Under the pieces are notes generated by a model. It was not told the DNA's origin and made no database searches. It saw nothing but the letters and a program-made list of their open reading frames with translations. From Sphingobacteriales bacterium (GTDB taxonomy: Bacteria; Bacteroidota; Bacteroidia; Chitinophagales; Chitinophagaceae): a stretch of 64,000 bases of DNA. Shown piece after piece: positions 47,323 through 55,699 of this stretch (the first letter of the stretch is position 1; every line of letters begins with the position of its first letter). The DNA lies in contig SEFT01000016.1 in assembly GCA_004144175.1 (NCBI GenBank), forward strand, positions 26,437 through 90,436. Direction: 5' to 3'. The position numbers were made by a program, and so were the translations under genes.

Positions 47323-48795
47323 TTATTTATTCGCCTGTTCGCGTACCCAGTTCTGCTCGTTGCAGTGGCTGATGGTAACGGGGATATGATACTTGTTGCG
47401 CAGATAAGCAGCCAGCGACTCGGCAGCATATACCGAACGGTGTTGCCCGCCGGTGCAGCCAAATGCCACACTCAGGCTTTCAAATCCGCGAGCCAGGTAG
47501 TCGTCCACATTCAGCGATACCAGATCATACACATTTTCAAGGAACGACGGCATTTTTGTTTCCAGCTCAAGGAACTGTTTTACCGGCTCATCCTTACCGG
47601 ATAGATGTTTATAATCGACAAAGCGACCCGGGTTCAGCAAGCCTCTGCAATCGAACACGTATCCGCCGCCATGATTGCCTGCATCCTGCGGTATTCCTTT
47701 TTTGTAAGAGAAGCTGCAAATATTGACACGCAGCGGTGCATTCTCATTACGCGCGGGCGTGGTGTAGCGTTGCTGCATTTCATTTGACGACAAGCGCTCG
47801 AGCAGCGAACGCATAACAGGGTATGGCGGCGACTGCGGATTGTCGGACAGGAAGCTGTTGAGATTCTTAAGCGCAGGGGCAATACTGCTGATGAAATGTG
47901 GCTTTCGCTCCATGAGTCCTCGGAAGCCATAGGCGCCCAGTACCTGCAATATCCTAAGCAGCACAAATTGTGCGTATCCTTTGCGGAAATGTACCTCTTC
48001 TACGCGCGATACCTGCAACTCTGCCAAACTGGCTATATAGCCGTTCAGCAGGTCTTCTTTCCAGTTATCAGGCAGCTGTGCTTTGGCTTGCCATAGCAGC
48101 GACGCTATATCGTACTGCGGCGGCCCCTGCATAGCACCCTGGAAGTCAATGAAGTAAACCTTGCCATCATGCAGCATGATGTTGCGGCTCTGGAAATCGC
48201 GGTACATCAGCATTTGCGGCTGTATGCGTCCAAGCTCTTTGCTTAGTTGCTCCATTTCTTCGACCAGTGCCTGCTTATCATAGTGTATTCTTTGCAGGTC
48301 GGCAAAGTAGTACTTGAAATAAAGCAGATCGGCCATGATCGCTTTTTCATCGAACTGCCTCGTGGCAAAGCACTGATAAAAATCAGCCTCGCGGCCTGCT
48401 ATCCATTGCACACGCGCCAGTTGCTTCAGCGCTTTGTGGAAGTTTTGCCTTACCTCATCGGTATATCCTTCTTTTTGCAGCTGATCGTATAGCGACAGGT
48501 TGCCTACATCTTGCTGCAAGTAAAAATGCCTGTCCTTACTGGTAACGTATACCTCAGGCACATGTATCTTATGCTTGCGGAAGAGTTCTGTAAAGTAGAA
48601 GTAGGAGTTGTTTTCGGCTACGTTGGTATTGTGTGTACCAATTACGGTTGTATCGCCCGACCTTAGCCTGTAGTATCTTCTGTCCGACCCCGATGCGGGT
48701 AGCATTTCGGTATGCTCGGGTCTCTTGCCAAAGTGTTGTTCAAAAAGTTTTTCGAGTTTCTCTATAGCCTGTTCTGTAGGTTTGGTATTCGTCAT
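47323..48795 (-). CDS. Sugar-kinase-like (APH fold) and RapZ C-domain fusion
   Basis: 490 residues. Residues 1-345 are a phosphotransferase of the aminoglycoside-kinase fold: ASGSDRRYYRL near 34, catalytic YRDFQSRN at 198-205 (Asp200) and metal-binding FIDFQGAMQ with Asp217; this matches AmgK-type anomeric amino-sugar kinases best. Residues about 353-490 are the RapZ C-terminal domain, with GYVFDCRGLLNPGR and AFGCTGGQHRSVY at 444-456, which in enterobacterial RapZ binds glucosamine-6-phosphate. The RapZ P-loop ATPase part is absent. It overlaps sixA by four bases, so both are translationally coupled. A role in amino-sugar or cell-wall sugar sensing is inferred. Confidence 0.82.
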   Translation of the reverse strand: MTNTKPTEQAIEKLEKLFEQHFGKRPEHTEMLPASGSDRRYYRLRSGDTTVIGTHNTNVAENNSYFYFTELFRKHKIHVPEVYVTSKDRHFYLQQDVGNLSLYDQLQKEGYTDEVRQNFHKALKQLARVQWIAGREADFYQCFATRQFDEKAIMADLLYFKYYFADLQRIHYDKQALVEEMEQLSKELGRIQPQMLMYRDFQSRNIMLHDGKVYFIDFQGAMQGPPQYDIASLLWQAKAQLPDNWKEDLLNGYIASLAELQVSRVEEVHFRKGYAQFVLLRILQVLGAYGFRGLMERKPHFISSIAPALKNLNSFLSDNPQSPPYPVMRSLLERLSSNEMQQRYTTPARNENAPLRVNICSFSYKKGIPQDAGNHGGGYVFDCRGLLNPGRFVDYKHLSGKDEPVKQFLELETKMPSFLENVYDLVSLNVDDYLARGFESLSVAFGCTGGQHRSVYAAESLAAYLRNKYHIPVTISHCNEQNWVREQANK

Positions 48796-49292
48796 ATCTG
48801 TCGCTTGGGGTAATCAAATAAAAATACCTGCTTGGTAGCATTGGCAAACTGGTTCCATTCCTCCATGTTCATTTTTGCTACTACTACACCGCAGGTGGGC
48901 ATATTGTCTATCTTAAAGCTGCCGGACAACTGGTTTACAAAGTCGGTAATGCCGGGGTTGTGTGCCACGATAAACAGTGTTTTGATCTTATCATCTACAG
49001 CATAGATGGCCTCTTCAAACACCGATGGTATACAGTGATAGAGGTTGTCCTGCATCTGTATGCGGCTGTGATCATAGTCTAAAGCAGCAGCTATCTTCTT
49101 TGCAGTCGATTTTGCACGTTTCGCGGTGCTGGATATGATAAGGTCAGGTAATATGCCTTGCTCTTTCAGTCTTGCGCCCATCATAGGTGCGTCACGTTCG
49201 CCGCGTTCGTTCAACGGGCGCTCAAAATCACTTTGTAAAGGGTTGGCCCAGCTCGATTTCGCATGCCTTATCATCACCAATGTACGTTCCAT
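48792..49292 (-). CDS. sixA: SixA-like histidine phosphatase
   Basis: 166 residues. The phosphohistidine loop is LVMIRHAKSSWANP near the N-terminus, with the second catalytic His in FIVAHNPGITDFVN. Size and motifs fit the short SixA branch of the histidine phosphatase superfamily, which removes phosphate from phosphohistidine in proteins. The gene is 12 bases downstream of lpxH and overlaps the kinase-RapZ gene by four bases, so the three form one operon. Confidence 0.9.
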   Translation of the reverse strand: MERTLVMIRHAKSSWANPLQSDFERPLNERGERDAPMMGARLKEQGILPDLIISSTAKRAKSTAKKIAAALDYDHSRIQMQDNLYHCIPSVFEEAIYAVDDKIKTLFIVAHNPGITDFVNQLSGSFKIDNMPTCGVVVAKMNMEEWNQFANATKQVFLFDYPKRQI

Positions 49293-49304
49293 AATCTGCT
49301 TTTA

Positions 49305-50057
49305 TTAGCCTTTATAGTATTGTAGTCTTAAATCTTTCCCATCAAATACAGCATAGCTGTTGTACTCTATCCAATCGCCAAGATTTACATACATGCTGTT
49401 ATCCGATAGCGGGTATTCGATAGCGATATGCCTGTGCCCGAAAATAAAATAGTCGATGTGTTTCTTTTTCAATTCGCTGCGGGAGAACTGTATAAGCCAT
49501 TCTTTTTCGCCAAAGAAGTTTACGATGCTGTTGCCATGCTTCGATCCTCGCCTGCTGAACCACTCGGCCATGCCTATACCCGTATCGGGGTGCAGGCGGC
49601 GGTATAGCCACTGCGATAGTGGGTTTCGCAGCACCTTCTTCAGCGCTTTGTACTTATGGTCGCCGGGGCCAAGGCCATCTCCATGTGCTACAATGAATTT
49701 TTTACCGTTGAATTCGCGCTCTATATAGTCGTGGTGGACTTTGATGTTCAGCTCTTCTTCAAAGTAGCCGCGCATCCACAAGTCGTGGTTGCCCGTAAAC
49801 ATGTCGATAGTGATGCCCTGGTCGGTAAGTTCGGCAAGCTTGCCGAAGAAGCGGGTGTACCCTCTGGGTACTACTTTACCGTACTCAAACCAGGCATCGA
49901 AAATATCGCCTACAAGGTATACATGCGATGCATCGCTGCGGATGTCTTGCAGCCAGCGGCAAATTCTTTTTTCACGTTCAAGGCTGCTTGCACGGTTAGG
50001 GATGCCCAGGTGAAAATCGGAAGCGAAATAAACTTTTTTTCCTTCAGGTAGCGTCAT
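49305..50057 (-). CDS. lpxH: UDP-2,3-diacylglucosamine diphosphatase
   Basis: 250 residues from ATG at 50057 (MTLPEGKKVYF); an upstream extension of 18 codons is less likely. Metallophosphoesterase motifs are in order: FASDFHLG, GDIFDAW, GNHDLWM, VAHGDGLG and FGHRHIA. The LpxH group hydrolyses UDP-2,3-diacylglucosamine to lipid X in lipid A synthesis, at the inner face of the inner membrane. The sequence is that of the Bacteroidota LpxH-like branch, for which substrate may differ. It is the first gene of the operon with sixA and the kinase-RapZ fusion. Confidence 0.82.
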   Translation of the reverse strand: MTLPEGKKVYFASDFHLGIPNRASSLEREKRICRWLQDIRSDASHVYLVGDIFDAWFEYGKVVPRGYTRFFGKLAELTDQGITIDMFTGNHDLWMRGYFEEELNIKVHHDYIEREFNGKKFIVAHGDGLGPGDHKYKALKKVLRNPLSQWLYRRLHPDTGIGMAEWFSRRGSKHGNSIVNFFGEKEWLIQFSRSELKKKHIDYFIFGHRHIAIEYPLSDNSMYVNLGDWIEYNSYAVFDGKDLRLQYYKG

Positions 50058-50171
50058 CAAAAAAATTTCCGGATGGGGCTGCAAAATACTTGAAAATAGC
50101 CAGATAGCCACTATTTGCAGGCGGATTAACGCCGCTGTAACAAGGCTAAATTTCAGTCCCCGGAAAAATTA

Positions 50172-50204
50172 TTTGGAAGTTTGGAAAAAGCACTTCTATA
50201 TTTG
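50172..50204 (+). promoter_or_regulatory. Promoter of the methionine operon
   Basis: TTTG at 50172-50175 and TATATTTG at 50197-50204 are 21 bases apart, the same spacing as in the glutamine synthetase promoter. The riboswitch aptamer starts 22 bases downstream. Confidence 0.7.
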
Positions 50205-50225
50205 CATCAGTTCTTTACACAATCG

Positions 50226-50334
50226 CTTATCAAGAAAGGCAGAGGGTTATGGCCCGTTGAAGCCTTAGCAACCTCCCCCGCGCAAGCAGGGAGCTGGTGC
50301 TAATTCCATCCTACTACACAGTAGGGCAGATAAG
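50226..50334 (+). ncRNA. SAM-I (S-box) riboswitch aptamer
   Basis: The aptamer runs from CTTATC (50226-50231), which pairs with GATAAG (50329-50334) as helix P1. The conserved core AAGAAAGGCAGAGGG, then TGAAGCCTTAGCAACC and GGTGCTAATTCC is that of class I SAM riboswitches. It would bind S-adenosylmethionine in the nascent message and control the following methionine genes. Confidence 0.95.
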
Positions 50335-50399
50335 TCAGATGCATAAGTTTTGATAAAGACGCTCTGGCGTTCTAAAATAACTCAAGCTCTTCTGACTTA
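50331..50399 (+). promoter_or_regulatory. Antiterminator pairing of the riboswitch
   Basis: TAAGTCAGA (50331-50339), which shares four bases with the P1 helix, can pair perfectly with TCTGACTTA (50391-50399), which covers the loop and end of the left arm of the terminator. Without SAM this pairing would prevent the terminator; with SAM, P1 forms and the terminator is free. Confidence 0.8.
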
Positions 50400-50417
50400 C
50401 CGGAAGAGCTTTTTTAT
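50384..50417 (+). terminator. Riboswitch-controlled terminator
   Basis: Nine-base arms AAGCTCTTC (50384-50392) and GAAGAGCTT (50403-50411) are followed by TTTTT and ATT. It ends 109 bases before the metB-like start. Confidence 0.9.
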
Positions 50418-50525
50418 TGTACCTATGTGATACAATAAGCAGCGCTCTTCAGGTAAGAATTATTCTTTGATAAGTGGTGGTATGGAATGCAACCATCAGT
50501 CACTTTTAAAAAAACAAAGAATAAA

Positions 50526-51704
50526 ATGAGCAACGCAACAAAACTCATCCACAGCATTCCGGTCGATCCACTTACAGGCTCTGTATCCGTACCCATTTAT
50601 CAAACATCTACCTTCGTGCAGGAAGCACCCGGCGTACACAAAGGCTACGACTATGCACGTAGCAACAACCCCACCCGCGAAACGCTGGAAAAGATCATTG
50701 CCGAACTGGAAGGCGGAGTAAAAGCTTCTGCCTTCGCCAGCGGACTGGCAGCCATCGATGCCGTAGTAAAGCTGTTGCAAAGCGGTGACGAGATACTGGC
50801 AGTGGACGATATCTATGGTGGTGCGTTCCGACTGTTCACGCACATCTATAGCAAGTTTGGCATCAAGGTGAACTATACCGATACTACTGACGTAGCGAAT
50901 GTAATAGATGCTATAACACCGGCTACCAAGCTGATATGGCTGGAAACACCCACTAACCCTACGCTGAAGATAAGCGACATAGAAGCCATAGGCCGTATTG
51001 CCAAACAGCACAACATATTGCTTTGTGTGGACAATACTTTTGCTTCGCCTGCGCTGCAAAGGCCCTTAGAGCTGGGTGCTGATATAGTAGTACACAGCGC
51101 TACCAAATACCTCGGCGGCCACAGCGACCTGATAGCAGGGCTGGTAGTAAGCAAGACACAGGAACTGGGCGACCAGATAAAATTCATACAGAACGCGAGC
51201 GGCGCTATACTGGCCCCACACGATAGCTGGCTGGTGATACGCGGCGTGGAGACCCTGCACCTGCGTGTGGCAGAGCACAGCCGCAATGCACTGGCGGTGG
51301 CAAAACACCTGCAAGGCCATCCGCTGGTTGATAAAGTGTACTACCCGGGATTAGAAACGCATGTGAATCACACCATAGCGGCTAAACAACAATCTGCATT
51401 CGGGGGAATCGTATCCTTTACGCTGAAAACGGATACAGAAGATGCGGCGGCATTGGTAACAACAGCAACCAAATACTTTAAGCTGGCTGAGAGCTTGGGC
51501 GGTGTTAAGAGCCTGCTGTGCCATCCTGCAAGCATGACCCATAAATCAATACCTGCGGAAAAGAGGCAAGCGGCCGGTGTGGCAGATAGCCTGATACGCC
51601 TGAGCGTGGGCCTCGAAACCGTGGAAGACCTGATACAGGACATAGACCAGGCGCTGGCCGGCGTACACAAAAAACTAAAAGCGACAGAGGCGTTAACCTA
51701 TTGA
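50526..51704 (+). CDS. metB: Cystathionine gamma-synthase/lyase family enzyme
   Basis: 392 residues from ATG at 50526 (MSNATKLIHS); a slightly longer frame starts at 50487. It is a trans-sulfuration PLP enzyme: TPTNPTLKISD, PLP Lys194 in VVHSATKYLGGHSDL, and LGGVKSLLCHPASMTH near residue 335. Family members join or split cystathionine or add sulfide to activated homoserine, and sequence alone does not decide. The SAM riboswitch in front and hom behind it argue for methionine synthesis (MetB or O-acetylhomoserine sulfhydrylase activity). Confidence 0.9.
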   Translation: MSNATKLIHSIPVDPLTGSVSVPIYQTSTFVQEAPGVHKGYDYARSNNPTRETLEKIIAELEGGVKASAFASGLAAIDAVVKLLQSGDEILAVDDIYGGAFRLFTHIYSKFGIKVNYTDTTDVANVIDAITPATKLIWLETPTNPTLKISDIEAIGRIAKQHNILLCVDNTFASPALQRPLELGADIVVHSATKYLGGHSDLIAGLVVSKTQELGDQIKFIQNASGAILAPHDSWLVIRGVETLHLRVAEHSRNALAVAKHLQGHPLVDKVYYPGLETHVNHTIAAKQQSAFGGIVSFTLKTDTEDAAALVTTATKYFKLAESLGGVKSLLCHPASMTHKSIPAEKRQAAGVADSLIRLSVGLETVEDLIQDIDQALAGVHKKLKATEALTY

Positions 51705-51755
51705 TCCTATCATTCTTTTTCATCTTACTGTTTTACAAAATAAAAAATCAACAAC

Positions 51756-53009
51756 ATGTCTATTCAAAGAAAACAACTGAACATTGGCCTATTTGGCTTT
51801 GGCGTAGTGGGCGAGGGCCTTTACCGTGTATTGAACCAAACAAGCTCGCTACAGGCGCAAATAAAGAAAGTCTGCATAAAGCACCCCGAGAAGAAACGTA
51901 ACGCGCCTGCCGGGCTCTTCACAACCCACGCGACAGAATTGCTGAACGACGAAAGCATCAACGTAATAGTAGAGCTGATAGATGATGCAGATGCGGCTTT
52001 TGACTATGTGAGTGAAGCCCTGAAGAGAGGTAAGGCAGTGGTAACAGCCAATAAAAAACTGGTAGCGGAGCATTTTGAGGAACTATTGCAACTGCAGCAG
52101 CAATATCAAACGCCGCTACTATACGAAGCTGCCTGCTGTGCTAGTATACCCGTCATACGCAACCTGGAGGAGTATTATGATAACGACCTGCTGCAAAGCA
52201 TCAGCGGTATCGTCAACGGCTCTACAAACTACATCCTTACCCGCATCTTCCAGGATAAGCTAAGCTTTAGCGAAGCACTGGAGCAGGCACAGATAGAAGG
52301 CTTTGCAGAGAGTAATCCTGCGCTGGATGTGGAGGGGATTGATGCCTTAAATAAGCTATCGATACTGTTGGCACATGCCTATGGAATAACGCAGCACCCT
52401 GCCACCATCGTACATAGCGGCATACAACATATACAGGCGCAGGATGCAAGGTTTGCACGTGAAAAAGGTTACGAAATAAAACTGGTGGCGCAAGCTGTAA
52501 AGAAAGACGATGGTAATATAGCTGCGTTTGTATTGCCGCAGTTCGTTGATAAGACCAGCCAGTTGTATAATGTGAAGAATGAGTACAATGGTGTTGTTAT
52601 TGAAAGTGGCTTTGCTGATAAGCAGTTCTTTTATGGCAAAGGTGCGGGTAGCTTTCCAACGGCATCTGCCGTACTAAGCGACCTCTCTGCACTGCGCTAC
52701 GACTATAAATACGAATACAAGAAGCTGCATAGTACCGTCCGCCCCTCACTCACCGACGATCTTTTGCTCAGGGTATATGTAAGCTTCGAAGGCCTCTTCC
52801 ATGTGCCGCACGAATGTTTTGAGAAGATAGAAGAATGGAGTAGCAGTGAACAGCGCTGTCATGTAATAGGTATCGTAAAGTTCTCGAGGCTGAAGACAGA
52901 ACATTGGTGGAAGAAGCCAGGCGCTTCGCTCATTGTATGTCCTGATGCTTTTGTATCCTCACTACCCGAAACTGCAGACCACCGGATAGAGGAAGCAGTA
53001 TTTGCTTAA
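51756..53009 (+). CDS. hom: Homoserine dehydrogenase
   Basis: 417 residues. It reduces aspartate semialdehyde to homoserine. The NAD(P)-binding loop is GLFGFGVVGEGLY at about 11-23, followed by VVTANKKLVAEH and the catalytic region VNGSTNYILTRIFQ with AESNPALDVEGIDALNKL. There is no fused aspartokinase domain, and the last 100 residues are not an obvious ACT domain, so feedback control may differ. It lies 51 bases downstream of metB and is controlled by the same SAM riboswitch. Its 3' end overlaps the convergent TIGR02757 gene by four bases. Confidence 0.92.
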   Translation: MSIQRKQLNIGLFGFGVVGEGLYRVLNQTSSLQAQIKKVCIKHPEKKRNAPAGLFTTHATELLNDESINVIVELIDDADAAFDYVSEALKRGKAVVTANKKLVAEHFEELLQLQQQYQTPLLYEAACCASIPVIRNLEEYYDNDLLQSISGIVNGSTNYILTRIFQDKLSFSEALEQAQIEGFAESNPALDVEGIDALNKLSILLAHAYGITQHPATIVHSGIQHIQAQDARFAREKGYEIKLVAQAVKKDDGNIAAFVLPQFVDKTSQLYNVKNEYNGVVIESGFADKQFFYGKGAGSFPTASAVLSDLSALRYDYKYEYKKLHSTVRPSLTDDLLLRVYVSFEGLFHVPHECFEKIEEWSSSEQRCHVIGIVKFSRLKTEHWWKKPGASLIVCPDAFVSSLPETADHRIEEAVFA

Positions 53010-53782
53010 AAGCGTTCAGCCATTCCTAAACCAAACAAGGCATAGTCATACACAGCAGGATCTTCGGGATTTAGCTGACGGAGTTGATACGTCAGGCGCA
53101 AAGCGTTTTGCCAGTTCGATTTATCATTTTCGAGTAACTCCAGCCGCTGTGCTACTCTTGCCACATGTACATCCAGCGGGCATACCAACTGGCGTGGGCT
53201 TATCTTGTTCCAAAGACCAAAGTCCACGCCATTATTATCTTTCCGTACCATCCAGCGCAGGTACATGTTTATGCGTTTACAGGCCGATTTGCGCAACGGT
53301 GTAGATATATGTTTGCGTGTGCGTTCGGGATGCTCGATAGAAAAGAAGTAATTATGAAAATGTACCAATGCCTCTTCTATGCTGTCATGCTTATAAGTCT
53401 TGCCCGGCACAAAGGCATCTTCAAGCGAAGTATGATTTGAATAATGATATTGCAGGAAGGATATAAAATAGAGCAGATCAGTTGCATTGAAGGTACGGTG
53501 TGCAAAGCCCATCATTTTCTTCAGGTCTTGCTCCTCGTGCTGTAGTACAAACTGATGCGGCGCTTCGTCCATCCAGGCCATCAGCCTGTTGCAGTTGTTG
53601 ATGATAGCCGTACGGTTGCCCCATGCCAACACCGCAGCAAATAGACCGGCTATCTCTATATCCTGTTTTTTAGAAAAGCGGTGAGGTATAACGATGGGGT
53701 CCTTTAAAATAAAAGAAGGCTGATTATACAGCCTTACTTTTTCATCCAATAAGTTTTTCAAGCCTTCCAGGCGTTTATCCAT
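53006..53782 (-). CDS. TIGR02757 family protein (DUF2400)
   Basis: 258 residues. The blocks DPIVIPHRFSKKQDIEIAGLF, WGNRTAIINNCNRLM, then KRINMYLRWMVRKDNNGVDFG and LVCPLDVHVARVAQRLELL are characteristic for this conserved but uncharacterised family. The C-terminal part resembles helix-hairpin-helix DNA glycosylases (LRQLNPEDPAVYDYALFGLG), so a nucleic-acid role is often guessed. It is upstream of nothing in its direction and overlaps the end of hom by four bases. Confidence 0.92.
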   Translation of the reverse strand: MDKRLEGLKNLLDEKVRLYNQPSFILKDPIVIPHRFSKKQDIEIAGLFAAVLAWGNRTAIINNCNRLMAWMDEAPHQFVLQHEEQDLKKMMGFAHRTFNATDLLYFISFLQYHYSNHTSLEDAFVPGKTYKHDSIEEALVHFHNYFFSIEHPERTRKHISTPLRKSACKRINMYLRWMVRKDNNGVDFGLWNKISPRQLVCPLDVHVARVAQRLELLENDKSNWQNALRLTYQLRQLNPEDPAVYDYALFGLGMAERF

Positions 53783-53793
53783 TATCGCTCAGC

Positions 53794-54456
53794 TTAAAAG
53801 AACAGAAACTTTTTCTTTTTTTTCTTCATCGTCACTTTCTTCATGCTGATGTCCTTTCTCGGACGGTCTGTAGAGTCTTTCGGCTCGGCAGCTATCTTGT
53901 CTACCACATCCATCCCTTCTTCTACTATGCCATATACGGTATAGTTACCATCAAGGTGCGGTGTGCCGCCTGCGTTCTTATATATCTCGCGCTGTGCGGG
54001 TGTAAACTTGCGGTTGTTACGCTGGCTGATGTTGTCCAGCTCTTCATCTGTAAATTTCTTACCTACTACTATATAGAACTGGCAACCCGAAGAAGCTTTA
54101 TCCGGATTGTTGTCGCGCGCCATACCTACTGCACCACGCTGGTGGAAATTCTCTTCGTTGATCTCGGCAGGTACTTTGTAGCCTACGTCTCCGCCACCCA
54201 GCACCTGGCCTACCTTAGCTTTCTTCGAGTCCGGGTCACCGCCTTGTATCACAAAGCCCGGTATCACGCGGTGAAATAGTGTGCTGTCGTAGAATTTTTC
54301 CTCTACCAGCTTCACCATATTATCGCGATGTTTGGGTGTATTATCATATAATGCCAATACGATCTTGCCGTATTCTGTTTCGATCACTACCTTCTTCTGG
54401 GCCATAGCAGCCGTTACCAAACAAAGGCTCAGCAGCGATAAAAAGAGTTTTTTCAT
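53794..54456 (-). CDS. Secreted cyclophilin-type peptidylprolyl isomerase
   Basis: 220 residues with signal peptide MKKLFLSLLSLCLVTAAMAQ. The cyclophilin fold is clear: VLALYDNTPKHRDNMVKL, FYDSTLFHRVIPGFVIQGGD with catalytic-type Arg and Phe, GAVGMARDNNPDKASSGCQFYIV and VYGIVEEGMDVVDKI. The C-terminal tail is very Lys-rich (MKKKKKKFLFF). It would catalyse proline isomerisation in the periplasm. It lies 12 bases from the TIGR02757 gene on the same strand. Confidence 0.93.
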   Translation of the reverse strand: MKKLFLSLLSLCLVTAAMAQKKVVIETEYGKIVLALYDNTPKHRDNMVKLVEEKFYDSTLFHRVIPGFVIQGGDPDSKKAKVGQVLGGGDVGYKVPAEINEENFHQRGAVGMARDNNPDKASSGCQFYIVVGKKFTDEELDNISQRNNRKFTPAQREIYKNAGGTPHLDGNYTVYGIVEEGMDVVDKIAAEPKDSTDRPRKDISMKKVTMKKKKKKFLFF

Positions 54457-54524
54457 ATTAATGGTCTGGTCTTATTACGCGAACATAATGACAAAAAACT
54501 AAATTCGCCCATAATACTGCGTGG

Positions 54525-55631
54525 ATGTTCGAAAAACAAACTGCAAGACTGGCAAGGCTTATTCCCGACTGGGCTTTCAACCCCTTTGCAGCTAAGCGAA
54601 GACCAAGATTTAATCCGACTATATCTACCGAACAGCGAAAGGAACCGGAAAGTGTAGCTTATACACTCTTCCGTTATAATGAAGATGGATATGAGGAGAA
54701 GAACCTTACAGACGATGAGTCGTGTCAGCTATACACACAAAAGGACAGTGTTGTATGGATAAATATAGATGGGCTGAAGAGAGACGAGATAGCCAAGATA
54801 GGCACCTGCTATAACATACACTACCTGATACTGGAAGATATACTGAGCATCGGGCAGCGCGCCAAGATGGATGAAACGGGAAATGTGATCTTTTGCCTGC
54901 TGCCTATGCTGTACTACAACGAAGGTACAGGGCAGGTAGAGACAGAGCAGGTGAGCATGGTGCTGGGCGAGAACTTTGTACTATCGTTTCAGGAAGATCC
55001 GGTGCGCGATGTATTTGACCCTGTACGGGAACGCATACGCAGCGGGCAGTTGAAGCTAAGACAGAGTGGCGCAGACTTTTTATGCTACAGCCTTATCGAT
55101 ATTATAGTAGACAGCTACTTTGCAATTATAGAAAGACTGAACGAGCGTATAGAGCGGCTGGAGGACAATATGATCATCCAGAAGGAAAAAGCCGCTATGG
55201 CCAAGATCAGCCTCCTGCGGCGGGAAGTAATGACACTACGCCGCTCCATCTTACCGGTGCGCGACCTGGTCAGCGCATTTGTACGCAGCGACAGTGACTT
55301 GCTTGACCGTACGCACAAGAAATACTTTAAGGACGTGCTAGACCACATTATCCAGGCCAACGACTATGTAGAAAGCAACCGAGATATGCTGGTAAACCTG
55401 CAAGACCTGTCGATGAGCCAGATAAACCTTCGTATGAATGAGGTGATGAAAGTGTTTACGCTACTGGCTACGCTCATGGCACCGGCAACCGTTATCGGCG
55501 GCATCTTCGGTATGAACTTCGAAGTCATCCCGCTTACCCACCAATATGAGGGTTTTTACATAGCCGTCGGCGCTATGCTACTCATCCCTACGCTGATGAT
55601 GATATACTTTAAGCGAAAAGGCTGGTTTTAG
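54525..55631 (+). CDS. corA: Magnesium/cobalt transporter CorA
   Basis: 368 residues. A large cytoplasmic domain with long helices (about 230-320) precedes two C-terminal membrane helices. The selectivity motif GMN is in GGIFGMNFEVIP, and the protein ends in the basic YFKRKGWF. This is the usual CorA architecture: a pentameric channel for Mg2+ through the inner membrane. The promoter region is short and divergent from the cyclophilin gene. A terminator follows 17 bases downstream. Confidence 0.93.
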   Translation: MFEKQTARLARLIPDWAFNPFAAKRRPRFNPTISTEQRKEPESVAYTLFRYNEDGYEEKNLTDDESCQLYTQKDSVVWINIDGLKRDEIAKIGTCYNIHYLILEDILSIGQRAKMDETGNVIFCLLPMLYYNEGTGQVETEQVSMVLGENFVLSFQEDPVRDVFDPVRERIRSGQLKLRQSGADFLCYSLIDIIVDSYFAIIERLNERIERLEDNMIIQKEKAAMAKISLLRREVMTLRRSILPVRDLVSAFVRSDSDLLDRTHKKYFKDVLDHIIQANDYVESNRDMLVNLQDLSMSQINLRMNEVMKVFTLLATLMAPATVIGGIFGMNFEVIPLTHQYEGFYIAVGAMLLIPTLMMIYFKRKGWF

Positions 55632-55648
55632 AAACGAACAAAAAAAGC

Positions 55649-55675
55649 AAAGCCTCTGCAATGTGCGGAGGCTTT
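55649..55675 (+). terminator. Terminator after corA
   Basis: A 12-bp stem (55649-55660 with 55664-55675, one G-T type pair), with an A run before and a short T run in the right arm. It may also serve the convergent mqnC gene. Confidence 0.8.
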
Positions 55676-55699
55676 ATCATATTGTATCGACCGTAGTTC

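Noticed and set aside
50487..50525. Longer start of the metB-like gene
   Set aside because: The conserved family N-terminus begins at ATG 50526, and the additional residues are basic and not conserved-looking.
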